A stretch of DNA of 24,851 nucleotides from JBGPYB01 sp041493035 (GTDB taxonomy: Bacteria; Acidobacteriota; Vicinamibacteria; Fen-336): positions 1 through 24,851 of the forward strand of contig JBGPYB010000067.1 of NCBI GenBank assembly GCA_041493035.1. The letters are read 5' to 3'. Both the position numbers and the translations under genes were made by a program. Below, in pieces: positions 14,954-23,574 of the stretch. Within the stretch, counting starts at the first letter, position 1. Every line of letters begins with the position of its first letter. The notes below the pieces were generated by a model that made no database searches, was not told the origin of the DNA, and worked only from the letters and a program-made list of their open reading frames with translations.

Positions 14954-16591
14954 ATGAAGATCACGCCGCTCGGCAAAGCGATTCTCGTCCTCTTGGGATT
15001 GGCCATCATCTATTTCGGGGTGCGGAACTTTGCCCCTGACATCAAGACATGGGCCCTGGGCCAGAAGGCCGACAAGTCGAAGACTCCCGGCAGCACCGAT
15101 GTGAGCGGCAGCGACTTCGGCGCTCTGAAGAACGCTCCGCCCGACCCCGACCGCGGAAAGGGTGCGCAGGGAGTGACGGCCGGAGCGCTCTCGTCGACAG
15201 GGAAGCTGCGCCGGACTCTCGTCGTTGGGATCAACACCTGGGCCGGCCATGCCCCCGGGATCGTCTACAACGGCGGCCTCGAGTCGAACGCCGCGTCTCT
15301 CTACAAGAAAACCTTCGGTCTCGACGTGAAGTTCGTTCTCCTGGAGGATCCGGCCGCGAAGCTGGCGGCATTCCGCAACGGGGACGTCGACATCATGTGG
15401 AACACCGTGGACAATTGGGCCCGCGAGGCCTCGATCCTGGCCGAGCAAAACCAGAAGGCCAAGTCGGTGATCATGCAGGACTGGTCGCGCGGAGGAGACG
15501 GCATCGTGTCGCTCTCCTCGATCGGGGCCATCGAGGACCTGAAGGGGCACAAGATCGCGTGCACGCAGTTCACGCCCTCCCATTTCTTGCTCCTCTACCT
15601 CCTGGCTCAGTCCGGCTTGAGCCCGGAGGACCGCGGCGCCGTGGAAAAGAGCATCATCTTCACCCAGGACGCTCCGGCCGCGGCGGCGATGTTCAAGGCC
15701 AAGCAGGTGGACGCAGCCGTGACCTGGGAGCCGGACCTCTCGTCGGCGGTGACGGCCCGCGGCGACGAGGCACACGTCCTGGTCTCCACAACGGCCGCGA
15801 CCAACATCATCGCGGATACCCTGTGCGCGCGGCAGAGCCTGATCGATCAGGCTCCGGAAACGGTCCGCGACTTCGTCCACGGTTGGTTCGACGGCATCGA
15901 GATGATCCGCAAGGACCCCGCGGGCTCCTACGCCGTCGTGGCGAAGGCCCTGAAGCTCGACAGCGACACCGTCTCGGGGATGCTGTCGGGGCTCAAACTC
16001 ACGCCCTTCGCCGACAACGCCCAGTTCTACGGCCTCGCGGGAGGTCACCCGCATTACGAGACGCTGTTCGACACGGCCTTCGTCATCTGGCGGAAGAAGG
16101 GGCTCGTCACCCGCACGGTCGACGCCAAGGACTGGGCCGACACTCGCTTCATTTCGGCGCTGGCTTCCCTCTACCCCGGAGGCACCGTCGAGGAGCCGAA
16201 GATCGCGGCCAAGGCACCCTCGAGTCGTGACCGCGCCATCATCAACAAGCAGATCGAGATCCACTTCACTCCGGGCTCCGACGAGATCATGCCGGGCTCC
16301 TTCTTCGTCCTCGACGCGCTCGGCGACACCATGACCTCCTTCGGAGCGACCTATCTGCGTGTGGAGGGAAACACCGACTCCACCGGTGCCGCGGCGGCGA
16401 ACCTTACGCTCTCGGAGAGGCGGGCGCTGGCGGTGAAGAGCTACATCCTGAAGAATTTCCCCAACATCCAGGCTCCGCGCTTCCAGACCATCGGCCGCGG
16501 CTCGTCGAATCCGGTGGCCTCGAACACCACGGAGACGGGGCGGCAGCTCAACCGACGGACGGAGATCAAGGTCGTCCTGGCGAGCGAGTAG
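14954..16591 (+). CDS. ABC importer substrate-binding protein (SsuA/TauA/NMT1-like) fused to OmpA peptidoglycan-binding domain
   Basis: A 545-residue fusion. Residues 8-25 are a hydrophobic segment with no clear cleavage site or lipobox, so probably a membrane anchor. A flexible Pro/Gly/Ser stretch follows (about 30-85). Residues about 86-410 are a periplasmic binding protein of the NitT/TauT (SsuA/NMT1) type, with VVGINTWAGHAPGIVYNGGL near 90-109, AAFRNGDVDIMW near 138-149 and DLKGHKIACTQFTPSHFLL near 195-213. Residues about 425-545 are an OmpA-like domain: IEIHFTPGSDEIMP, VEGNTDSTG, LSERRALAVKSYI and TETGRQLNRRTEIKV, with the usual Asp and Arg residues for diaminopimelate binding. The permease gene begins 2 bases after the stop. 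The substrate is unknown: taurine-, nitrate- or thiamine-precursor-like compounds are typical for the family. Confidence 0.88.
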   Translation: MKITPLGKAILVLLGLAIIYFGVRNFAPDIKTWALGQKADKSKTPGSTDVSGSDFGALKNAPPDPDRGKGAQGVTAGALSSTGKLRRTLVVGINTWAGHAPGIVYNGGLESNAASLYKKTFGLDVKFVLLEDPAAKLAAFRNGDVDIMWNTVDNWAREASILAEQNQKAKSVIMQDWSRGGDGIVSLSSIGAIEDLKGHKIACTQFTPSHFLLLYLLAQSGLSPEDRGAVEKSIIFTQDAPAAAAMFKAKQVDAAVTWEPDLSSAVTARGDEAHVLVSTTAATNIIADTLCARQSLIDQAPETVRDFVHGWFDGIEMIRKDPAGSYAVVAKALKLDSDTVSGMLSGLKLTPFADNAQFYGLAGGHPHYETLFDTAFVIWRKKGLVTRTVDAKDWADTRFISALASLYPGGTVEEPKIAAKAPSSRDRAIINKQIEIHFTPGSDEIMPGSFFVLDALGDTMTSFGATYLRVEGNTDSTGAAAANLTLSERRALAVKSYILKNFPNIQAPRFQTIGRGSSNPVASNTTETGRQLNRRTEIKVVLASE

Positions 16592-16593
16592 CC

Positions 16594-17385
16594 GTGCAGC
16601 GGCTCTTCGCCCTGCGGACGCCGCTCCCGCAGGGGACGGCGTTCGTGCTCGGCTTCGTGGCGCCGGTCGTCGTTCTTGGCGCCTGGTGTGCCATCACTTA
16701 CGGGGGCTTCGCGCCCCCGGACTTTCTTCCATCGCCGACCGAGGTCGTGAAGGGCACGCTGCAACTGTTCCTGGAGCACGACCTGTGGAACTCCATCCTC
16801 GTCTCCACGCGGCGAATCGGCGTGGCCTTCCTGCTGGCCTCCGCCGTCGCCCTCCCTCTCGGCGTCCTCATGGGTTCGTTCGAAGTGGTGAACCGGATCT
16901 TCGAGCCTGTGGTGGCGCCGCTCCGCTACATGCCCATCTCGGCCTTCATCCCGCTTCTGATTCTTTGGTTCGGGATCTACGAGAAGGAGAAGGTCGCGTT
17001 CCTCTTCCTGGGTGTCTTCGTCTACCTGCTGCCGGTGGTGGTCTCGGCGGTGCAGGCGGTGCCCGACGAGCTGGTCCAGACGGCGCTGACGCTGGGCGCG
17101 AGCAGGTCGCAGGTCATTCGTACCGTCCTCGTTCCTGCGTCGCTGCCGGAAATTTGCAACTCGTTCCGGGTGATGAACGCGATCTCGTGGACGTACGTGA
17201 TCCTGGCCGAGGCCGTGAATCCGGAGCACGGTCTCGGCTACATGGTCGAGCTGGCGCGAACCCACCAGAAAGCCTCCTGGTCGTTCGCGGGGCTTCTGGT
17301 GATCGGCGGCATCGGCCTTCTCACCGATTTCGCGATACGCGTCGTCTGGGGCGTCCTCTTCCGATGGAAGGAGAAGGACGCATGA
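16594..17385 (+). CDS. ABC transporter permease (SsuC/TauC-like)
   Basis: A 263-residue inner-membrane permease of the BPD_transp_1 family with about six transmembrane segments. The cytoplasmic EAA loop that contacts the ATPase reads DELVQTALTLGASRSQVIRT, followed by VLVPASLPEI. The N-terminal FLPSPTEVV is typical of NitT/TauT permeases. The start is GTG at 16594, two bases after the binding-protein stop, and the stop overlaps the ATPase start (ATGA), so the three importer genes are translationally coupled. The channel is probably a homodimer, since only one permease gene is present. Confidence 0.92.
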   Translation: MQRLFALRTPLPQGTAFVLGFVAPVVVLGAWCAITYGGFAPPDFLPSPTEVVKGTLQLFLEHDLWNSILVSTRRIGVAFLLASAVALPLGVLMGSFEVVNRIFEPVVAPLRYMPISAFIPLLILWFGIYEKEKVAFLFLGVFVYLLPVVVSAVQAVPDELVQTALTLGASRSQVIRTVLVPASLPEICNSFRVMNAISWTYVILAEAVNPEHGLGYMVELARTHQKASWSFAGLLVIGGIGLLTDFAIRVVWGVLFRWKEKDA

Positions 17386-18260
17386 GCGATCGGTCGACGC
17401 CGAAGCCCGGTGAGCCGGGTACCGTTGCGGTCACGATCGGTCAAGGAAAGGCCGAGGGGAGCTACCAGGCGAACCTCCATGGTCCCGCTCCGAAGCTCCG
17501 GATCCACGACCTGTCCGTGACGTACATCGATCGCACGGGACGCGCGACCGAGGCCGTGAGAGACGTGTCGCTGGACGTAGAGGACAAGCCGGGGATCGGC
17601 GAGATCATCGTATTCCTGGGCCCCTCGGGATGTGGCAAGTCGACGATCCTCAAGTCCGTCGCGGGCCTCTTGGCACCCACAAAAGGGGAGATCCTGGTCG
17701 AGGGAAAGCGCGTGACGACCGTCGGGCGCGATCGGGGGATGGTCTTCCAGGCGTATACCTCGTTCGGCTGGCTCACCGTCCGCGAGAACGTCGAGTACGG
17801 CCTCCGGCTCCGGGGCGCGCCCGCCCGGGAGCGCCGGGAGCGGGCCGAGAAGTACCTGAAAGCAGTGGGTCTGGATGAGTTCGGCGATCGCTATCCGAAG
17901 GACCTTTCAGGTGGGATGAAGCAGCGCGTCGCTCTGGCGCGCACGCTCATCAATCAGCCGCGCCTCGTGTTGATGGACGAGCCTTTCGGAGCCCTCGATC
18001 CGCAGACGCGGTGGGGGATGCAGGGGCTTCTCCTCGACATCGCGAAGACGGAGGACAACACGAGCCTCTTCGTCACCCACGACGTGTCGGAGGCCGTGTA
18101 CGTGGCCGACACGGTGTACGTCCTCTCATCCCGTCCTGCTCGCATCCTGCATCGCGTGGACGTTCCGAGCTTCGGCGATCGCAACATCTCCCTGAAGTCG
18201 GCGTCGGAATTTCGCGCCGTCGAGAAGCAGCTCCTCGATCTGCTCTACGCGCCGGCGTAG
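17382..18260 (+). CDS. ABC transporter ATP-binding protein (SsuB/TauB-like)
   Basis: A 292-residue ATPase. Walker A GPSGCGKST at 80-88, Q-loop Gln123 in VFQAYTSFGW, signature LSGGMKQR at 175-182, Walker B LVLMDEPFGALDP at 195-207, and switch His233 in VTHDVSEAV. The ATG at 17382 overlaps the permease stop. Compared with usual SsuB/TauB proteins it has an extra N-terminal stretch of about 35 residues (MSDRSTPKPGEPGTVAVTIG onward), low in complexity and of unknown role. It powers the importer formed with the two genes upstream. The gene ends 18 bases before a convergent gene, with no obvious terminator hairpin. Confidence 0.94.
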   Translation: MSDRSTPKPGEPGTVAVTIGQGKAEGSYQANLHGPAPKLRIHDLSVTYIDRTGRATEAVRDVSLDVEDKPGIGEIIVFLGPSGCGKSTILKSVAGLLAPTKGEILVEGKRVTTVGRDRGMVFQAYTSFGWLTVRENVEYGLRLRGAPARERRERAEKYLKAVGLDEFGDRYPKDLSGGMKQRVALARTLINQPRLVLMDEPFGALDPQTRWGMQGLLLDIAKTEDNTSLFVTHDVSEAVYVADTVYVLSSRPARILHRVDVPSFGDRNISLKSASEFRAVEKQLLDLLYAPA

Positions 18261-18278
18261 GTCAAGGGCTTCGCGGGT

Positions 18279-18725
18279 TCAGGCGCCGAACTGACGGAGG
18301 TGGTGGTCGGCGTGCTTGTAGTTGAGGACGCCCCATTCTCTTCTGGACAGCGGGCCGAAGAGCGGATGAACGGGGCCAGGCCCATCCTTGGGCCCTTCGC
18401 CCAGACGCTCGATGAGCGTGCGGAGCTGTGCCCGCTCAGTCTCCAGGTCGGCGGGCTGGACCGGCAGCAGCTCGCGGGCCGTCGGGACGCCCTTTGGGAA
18501 GGGGACCACGTAGAGGAATAGGTGCTTCAACGGGAACGTCTGGAAGGCGCGCCGGTCCTTGGACCTCACCGGCAGCTCGCCGAGAGCCATCCGCGCGGAC
18601 TGGCAGAGATGAAGCAGCATCGCATCGGGAGCCATTTGGCCCCACTGGCGCACCGAAGTGGCCGTCAGGGAATCGAGGCGCCGAAGAAGCTTCTCGCGGT
18701 CCCTTGGGTCGAGCACCGACGGCAT
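18279..18725 (-). CDS. DUF1569 domain protein (DinB superfamily)
   Basis: A 148-residue protein of the DUF1569 family, distantly related to DinB four-helix bundles. Family pieces: WGQMAPDAMLLHLCQSARMA near residues 28-47, FPKGVPTARELLP around 76-88 and HPLFGPLSRREWGVLNYKHA near 119-138, followed by DHHLRQFG. His residues at the usual metal-binding places are kept. The biochemical role of the family is unknown. It follows the CE15-type esterase by 30 bases on the same strand and has a GAGGA ribosome-binding site 6 bases before its ATG, so it is likely co-transcribed with that gene. Confidence 0.78.
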   Translation of the reverse strand: MPSVLDPRDREKLLRRLDSLTATSVRQWGQMAPDAMLLHLCQSARMALGELPVRSKDRRAFQTFPLKHLFLYVVPFPKGVPTARELLPVQPADLETERAQLRTLIERLGEGPKDGPGPVHPLFGPLSRREWGVLNYKHADHHLRQFGA

Positions 18726-18755
18726 CAGGTCCTCGTTCCGAACGTCGCTTCGGTC

Positions 18756-20066
18756 CTACCGGGCACTGTCGTCCTTCGGTGACGCGTGCAGATGCCGATC
18801 GGCGAAGGCCAGGTACTGCTCCCAGTCGTAGGCCGTCAGCGCGTGGGGTCCCCGACGAAGATGGTATCCGATCGTTCCGCCGATCGGCCGGTCGGGGACG
18901 GGCCAGTCGTCGACCCCCAGCCCATCGCGACCGAAGAGGCGATAGACGGGTTCGGCCCCCTTTGCCGCCAGGAACTCGCCGCGCGGGTCCGCCCACAGGT
19001 CCTCGCTGGCGCTGGCCACGTAGAGAGGCCGGGGGGCGATGAGGGCCAGGAGCAGATGCTGATCCACCGGGAGCGAAGCCTCGCGCCCGGCGTAGTCCCG
19101 GAAGCGAGGTGCGAACCACCACGGGAAGCTGCTGGTGATGGCGTCGACAGTCTCGCCGAACCAGCGTCGGGCGAGGGCCGCTCCTCCTTCGCCCGAGTTG
19201 TTGGAGATGACCATGGCAAAGCGTTCGTCCTGCGCCCCGGCCCAAAGTGCGGTCTTCCCGAGCCGGGAGTGGCCGAGGAGCAGGGCGCGGTGCGCGTCCA
19301 CGTCCGGGTCGGTCTCCAGGTAGTCGAGTGCGCGGCTCAGGCCCCAGGCCCACGCCGCGATGGCTCCCCAATCGCTGGCGGCGAGCGCCCCCGCGGGGCC
19401 GAAATGGGCGCGGACGCCATCCTTGAGGCCGTTCGCCTTGTCGGGCTCGATGTCGCCGTAGTAGACGGTGGCCAGGGCGTAGCCGCGATCCAGGATGCGT
19501 TCGACGGGCCAGGCGGAGGCACTCGACCCGCGCGCGGCGTCGGTGGCGTGTCCGTCGATGACGCCCGGCCCGTCGGCCACCCAGGAAGACGTGAGGCGAA
19601 TCCCGGGATCGGGATGCACCGAATGGTTTCCGCTGAAGTTCAGGCCGAGGAAGACGGGGAGGGCTCGAGGCCGGCCATTCGGGAGGTAGAGGAGGATGTC
19701 GAAGGCGGGGCCGCTCTCGGTTCCGTCCATGAGCACCCGGATCTGCCGCCGCGTCGCGAGACCCCCGATGGCGCGCGGGTCCGTGTCGAGGACCGAGAAG
19801 CGAAGCGCAGCCGGTCGCGCCGGGCTGCGGCCGTAGACATGCTCCTCGAAGAGGCGCAGAAGCTCGGGTCGGCGTTTCTCTCGCCAGTCCGTGGGTCCCT
19901 GAACGAGGGTGGCGTCGGTCAGCCGTAGCGGGTCAGGAAGCGTGTACGACGGAACCCGGCTCTCGACGTCGTTGGTCCCTGTCTGCTGGGCGAACCCCGG
20001 GGCCGCGGCCAGCGCGAGGGGCAGCGCCAGCGGCGCGGATCCCCGGAAGGGGCGGCGACGCTTCAT
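18756..20066 (-). CDS. CE15-family glucuronoyl esterase-like alpha/beta hydrolase
   Basis: A 436-residue exported protein: signal peptide at 1-26 (cleavage near GFAQQ), then an alpha/beta hydrolase of the bacterial CE15 type. These cleave ester bonds between lignin and glucuronic acid on xylan. Nucleophile Ser267 sits in GHSRLGK (265-271), and His408 in GPHAL fits the catalytic base. Other family marks are ISNNSGEGGAALARRW (287-302), LPVDQHLLLALIAPRPLYV (332-350) and SASEDLWADPRGEF (352-365). At Ser+23, where fungal enzymes have the catalytic Glu, this protein has Asn290, so the acid must come from elsewhere. The ATG at 20064-20066 is preceded by TAAAAT at 8 bases. A longer frame to 20156 is rejected because it would push the signal peptide inward. 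Confidence 0.85.
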   Translation of the reverse strand: MKRRRPFRGSAPLALPLALAAAPGFAQQTGTNDVESRVPSYTLPDPLRLTDATLVQGPTDWREKRRPELLRLFEEHVYGRSPARPAALRFSVLDTDPRAIGGLATRRQIRVLMDGTESGPAFDILLYLPNGRPRALPVFLGLNFSGNHSVHPDPGIRLTSSWVADGPGVIDGHATDAARGSSASAWPVERILDRGYALATVYYGDIEPDKANGLKDGVRAHFGPAGALAASDWGAIAAWAWGLSRALDYLETDPDVDAHRALLLGHSRLGKTALWAGAQDERFAMVISNNSGEGGAALARRWFGETVDAITSSFPWWFAPRFRDYAGREASLPVDQHLLLALIAPRPLYVASASEDLWADPRGEFLAAKGAEPVYRLFGRDGLGVDDWPVPDRPIGGTIGYHLRRGPHALTAYDWEQYLAFADRHLHASPKDDSAR

Positions 20067-20074
20067 GGCGGCGG

Positions 20075-20080
20075 ATTTTA
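20075..20080 (-). promoter_or_regulatory. -10-like TAAAAT before the CE15-type gene
   Basis: On the minus strand TAAAAT ends 8 bases before the ATG. The gap is GC-only (CCGCCGCC) with no Shine-Dalgarno. No good -35 is seen. This fits a leaderless transcript. Confidence 0.45.
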
Positions 20081-20167
20081 CTCGGTTGTCCCTCTCGCAA
20101 CACGTCGGCGGGATCGATCCGGGCCGCGCGGCACGACGGCTAGCCATTCCCGTCATGCCGAAGCCAG

Positions 20168-21223
20168 CTACGGGACGGGGACGCGGTAGAGGTTGCGGTG
20201 GGCGATATGTCGAGAAAAGGAGTAAAGGGCCGGATTGGGTCCGGCCGAAATTAATCCTTCGACCTTCCGTAGCGCAGCCGGATTCGGCAAGTCCGACTCC
20301 GACCCCACACCCTTGACGGGCAGCGGTGGGAGATCGCTGCCGGGTGCGAGCGTCAGGGCGTAACTTTCATATCGAGTCGACGTGTTGTCCATGGGGAGCA
20401 TGTTGAAATACACGGCCTTGCCATCCCGGCTCCAGCCCACATCACATTCGTTAGAACAAACGCGGAAGGTATGGCCGTCTGCGAGAGAGATGGCGTCGAC
20501 CGCACTGGAGAAATCCACGCCTTTAACGGCGCGTCGGACCACCACCAGCCGCTCGTCCGGCGCGACCGCAGTGATCCCGATGACGGGATGGGGAAAAGCC
20601 TTCGTTCGTTGCCTTCCATCCTCATCGAGCCGATACAGAAAGTCGGCATCGCCCTCAGCGCTCAAGAAATAGAGCCGTCCGGAAGGAGCGTACACGGGAT
20701 CAGACTCTCCTGCGGAAGCAGAGATCTGTTTTGGCCCGGAGCGATGGTCCAGGGACGCTTGCCATAGGTGATGCTTTCCATTCTCGTCACGGGCTTCGTA
20801 GACGACGTGTTCGCCGTCAGGCGAAAGGCTGTATTCGATGATCGCAATTCCGGGCACCGCCCTCGTGGCTCTGCGAGAGCGCAAGTCTGATGCCCAGAGT
20901 TCGCCTCCTCGATCTGATTCCGCAGAACTCCGTGCCACCAGATAGAACAACGTGCTCCCATCCGGAGAAAGGCGGGACTTGAAAGCGTAGCCTTCGGAGG
21001 AAATCTGTCGGTCTCCCTGCTGGTCATGTACCCAGACCGTCTGCTCCTCCGTCCCAACCGAGGTGATGAAAGAGCGACCATCGGGAGCCATGGCAATGCC
21101 GTCTTGTTCGGTGGGTCCGGTCGTAACCTGCTGTGGCGTTCCATCTGGAAAGGACTGCCGCCAGATGTGGCTGCCGCGACCTGTGACCACTGAGGTGAAA
21201 TACATCCACTTCCCATCTGGGGG
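20168..21223 (-). pseudogene. C-terminal propeller half of the Ser/Thr kinase gene, separated by a frameshift
   Basis: This is the in-frame continuation of the kinase gene upstream. From WMYFTSVVTGRGSHIW onward it contains repeated four-stranded blade motifs of the WD40-like/PD40 (TolB-type) kind: MAPDGRSFITS, RLSPDGSTLFYLV, SLSPDGEHVVYEA, YAPSGRLYFLS and WSRDGKAVYFN. It ends in NLYRVPVP then TAG. It has no start of its own that fits the domain: open codons to 21403 before the junction are out-of-frame shadow. Together with 21024-22835 and one base removed at the C run, the gene would encode 888 residues. By eye it has lower G+C and more relaxed codons than its neighbours. It may be a true break or a sequence error. 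Confidence 0.8.
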
Positions 21224-22835
21224 ACCACGCGGCAGACTTGCACCCGCCCTCCTGAGACCCCACCGACCTGGCGGCGCCTCCTTTGAAGGGCACAAGGCGG
21301 CAAGGGGCCCAGTTATCCCGTTCCATCTCCGCGACCAAGACCCAGTTCCCGTCCGGAGAGAGGTAAGAGAAGTGAGCCATGTCGGTTTCGCGGGGGGGCA
21401 CATACACGTCGCGCTCTTCGGAGCGGCTCTCGGTCGAAGTCACCACGGCAAAGTGGAAACCGCCCTTGCTCTCGCTGAACATCACATGCTGGGGATCAAT
21501 CCAGGTGAGCCCGCTGGCGTTGGAAAGCAGAAGCTGAGGCTGGCCGCCCATCACCGGCACGGTCATGGTCTGCCAGTCGGGGAAGGTACCAAATGCGACG
21601 CGCGAGCCGTCGGGAGAGAAAGTGGCAGGGAGCTTCATGGTGTCGTCGTGGGTGAGCTGCACCGGCTCACCCACGGGAAGCAGCTTGACGTAGAGCGCTC
21701 CCGATGTTGCGAACGTATCGGGTCCGCGCACAAACAACAGCACACGCCCGTCCGGAGACAGGGCAGGAGACACCGCGGAATCGGCAAAGTTGGTGAGCTG
21801 GACCCATTCGGAAGCGGTGGAGGACGCCAACCTCTTGGAGCGCCGGAGCAGGAAGACGGCACTGGTTACGAGCGCGGCCAAGACCAGAGCGGCAGAGAGT
21901 CTGACAAACATTGAGCGATGGCTCGGCGGCCTTTCCGAGCCCACAACCGGCCTCCTGGCCGTGTCAGAATCACGTCTCAGGCGCTTGACGTCGGCCAGCA
22001 AGTCCCGTGCCGACTGGTAACGAACGTCCCGGTCCTTCTCGAGAGCCTTCCCGATGATCCGCTCCAGCTCCGCCGGCATTGCAGGATTGACCTGGGTGGG
22101 TGGGGTCGGCTCCCGGTTCAGGATCGCGTCGAACAGGACGGCCGTGGTCTCTCCGTCGAAAGGGAGCCGCCCGGTGGCCATCTCGTAGAGAACCGCCCCG
22201 AACGAGAAGAGGTCCGTGCGCGCGTCGAGGGTCTTTCCCCGTGCCTGCTCAGGAGACATGTAGGCCACGGTGCCCACCACGAGCCCGGGGCTCGTCAGGT
22301 GTTCCGGCGGAGTCGAAGACGTCGGGAGGCTCGAGACCTCGTCGTCCGATGCCGTTCTACGCTCGGACCCGAGCATCGCCAGGCCAAAGTCCAGGAGCTT
22401 CGCCTGCTCCCGCGCGGTCACGAAGATGTTGGCGGGCTTGACGTCGCGGTGGACGATCCCCTTGGAATGCGCGGCCTCGAGGGCGTCCGCGATCTGGATC
22501 CCGAGGTCCAGAATCGTCTCGAGCGGCAAGGGCTTCCCATTGATCCGGTGCTTGAGGGTGAGTCCTTCCATGCGCTCGAGGGCGATGAAGTGCTGGCCTT
22601 CGCTTTCGCCGATGTCATGGACGGTGCAGATGCCGGGGTGGTTGAGGGCGGAGGCGGCCTTGGCCTCGCGCTGGAAGCGCTCGAGGGCCTGCGGGTCCTG
22701 GGCGAGCTTTTCCGGGAGGAACTTGAGGGCCACCGTCCGGCCCAAGCGCGTGTCCTCGGCTTCGTAGACGACGCCCATGCCGCCGCCACCGAGCTTCCGG
22801 AGGACGCGGTAGTGGGACACCGTCTTCCCGATCAA
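21024..22835 (-). CDS. Serine/threonine protein kinase (PknB-like) with start of a WD40-like propeller, frameshifted
   Basis: As read, 603 residues; the last 66 or so (after AAWSP) are out of frame. The kinase domain at about 9-285 is complete: Gly-rich LGGGGMGVVY (15-24), Lys38 in VALKFL, HRDVKPAN (129-136, catalytic Asp131), DFG (149-151) and YMSPEQARG (192-200). A transmembrane helix follows at about 312-330, then propeller blades presumably outside the cytoplasm (SPALSPDGRVLLFV, ATFSPDGSRVAFG). This layout is typical of acidobacterial one-component kinases that may sense through the propeller. I chose TTG at 22833-22835 because MIGKTVSHYRVL is the standard family start; TTG at 22871 would add 12 unusual residues. 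Reading continues normally if one G is removed at 21219-21223. Confidence 0.88.
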   Translation of the reverse strand: MIGKTVSHYRVLRKLGGGGMGVVYEAEDTRLGRTVALKFLPEKLAQDPQALERFQREAKAASALNHPGICTVHDIGESEGQHFIALERMEGLTLKHRINGKPLPLETILDLGIQIADALEAAHSKGIVHRDVKPANIFVTAREQAKLLDFGLAMLGSERRTASDDEVSSLPTSSTPPEHLTSPGLVVGTVAYMSPEQARGKTLDARTDLFSFGAVLYEMATGRLPFDGETTAVLFDAILNREPTPPTQVNPAMPAELERIIGKALEKDRDVRYQSARDLLADVKRLRRDSDTARRPVVGSERPPSHRSMFVRLSAALVLAALVTSAVFLLRRSKRLASSTASEWVQLTNFADSAVSPALSPDGRVLLFVRGPDTFATSGALYVKLLPVGEPVQLTHDDTMKLPATFSPDGSRVAFGTFPDWQTMTVPVMGGQPQLLLSNASGLTWIDPQHVMFSESKGGFHFAVVTSTESRSEERDVYVPPRETDMAHFSYLSPDGNWVLVAEMERDNWAPCRLVPFKGGAARSVGSQEGGCKSAAWSPRWEVDVFHLSGHRSRQPHLAAVLSRWNATAGYDRTHRTRRHCHGSRWSLFHHLGWDGGADGLGT

Positions 22836-22901
22836 GGCGGACTCTCTTTCCCCCGCGACGGCTCGGTGCAACTGGCTGTGGCAGACAACGAACGAGGCGG
22901 G

Positions 22902-22907
22902 ATTCTA
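22902..22907 (-). promoter_or_regulatory. -10-like TAGAAT upstream of the kinase gene
   Basis: On the minus strand GATAGAAT lies in the 103-base gap between the nucleotidyltransferase stop and the kinase start, giving a leader of about 60 bases. No clear -35. Weak evidence. Confidence 0.25.
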
Positions 22908-22974
22908 TCGCGGATCGACTGCCGACAGCCTCCAGGGTGGCTGGCCAGAGGATCGAGGCCGCACACTCACGACC

Positions 22975-23574
22975 TTAATGCCTCCGGCCGCTGGTCCGTC
23001 GGGCCTTCCTGGCTTTCTCGCCTCTGCCTGTCTCCAGGAGCTCGGCCCGCAAGCGGGGGTCGGCGAGCCAATGATCGAGTCGATCGAGAACCCCGTGGCT
23101 GCGGGCGACCTCCCGCGCCGGAGCAAGGCGGTCGGGGTGTCGTAGCGTCAGGGCCGCCACGTCCATCAGGTCTCTCGGCCCTTGGGCCCGCAGCTTCAAA
23201 CGGATGAGCCCGTCCAGGTCGACCACGCGCAGCCGGCGCTTATCGGTCATGGGGACTTCGATCGCCCGGTCCCACTCGAGGGCCACGAGCGGCGGCATCA
23301 CGTCGAACCTGACCCCGTCCACGGTCCCCTTCAGGCAGTCGAAGTCGCCCTCGAGGACATTGCCCCTGTGAACGGTGGCCTTGATGCCCAGCGTGCGAAG
23401 ACGCTTGCGCACGTCGGTCAGGGGCATGCGGGCAACGAAGTCGACGTCGTCGGTGGCGCGAACGTACCCGTGTGCGCCGACGGCCATTCCTCCGACCAGT
23501 ACGCCGTTCTCGCCCAGCACCTCAGCCAGGAGTAGGGCCACCCGCTCCAGATCGAATGCCGGTGGGGCCTTCAC
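22975..23574 (-). CDS. Nucleotidyltransferase-fold protein (AbiEii / DUF6036-like)
   Basis: A 199-residue cytoplasmic protein with a minimal nucleotidyltransferase fold: GG at 28-29 in VLVGGMAVGAHG, then Thr-Asp-Asp-Val-Asp-Phe at 41-46 giving the D-x-D metal site (Asp43/Asp45), and a third acid at Asp91 (VRFDVMPP). Downstream, LDGLIRLKLRAQGPRDLMDV (120-139) matches the Lys...Arg-Asp..Asp helix of AbiEii-type toxins and related antitoxins. The last 20 residues are Lys/Arg-rich. The GTG start at 23574 overlaps the PadR stop (GTGA); a longer frame to 23643 is antisense-like sequence within PadR. Pairing with a transcription regulator resembles AbiEi/AbiEii. Its target (tRNA, protein or nucleotide) cannot be read from sequence. 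Confidence 0.75.
   Translation of the reverse strand: MKAPPAFDLERVALLLAEVLGENGVLVGGMAVGAHGYVRATDDVDFVARMPLTDVRKRLRTLGIKATVHRGNVLEGDFDCLKGTVDGVRFDVMPPLVALEWDRAIEVPMTDKRRLRVVDLDGLIRLKLRAQGPRDLMDVAALTLRHPDRLAPAREVARSHGVLDRLDHWLADPRLRAELLETGRGEKARKARRTSGRRH

Noticed and set aside
18261..18278. Terminator between the convergent ABC ATPase and DUF1569 genes
   Set aside because: The 18-base gap has no inverted repeat that I can see.
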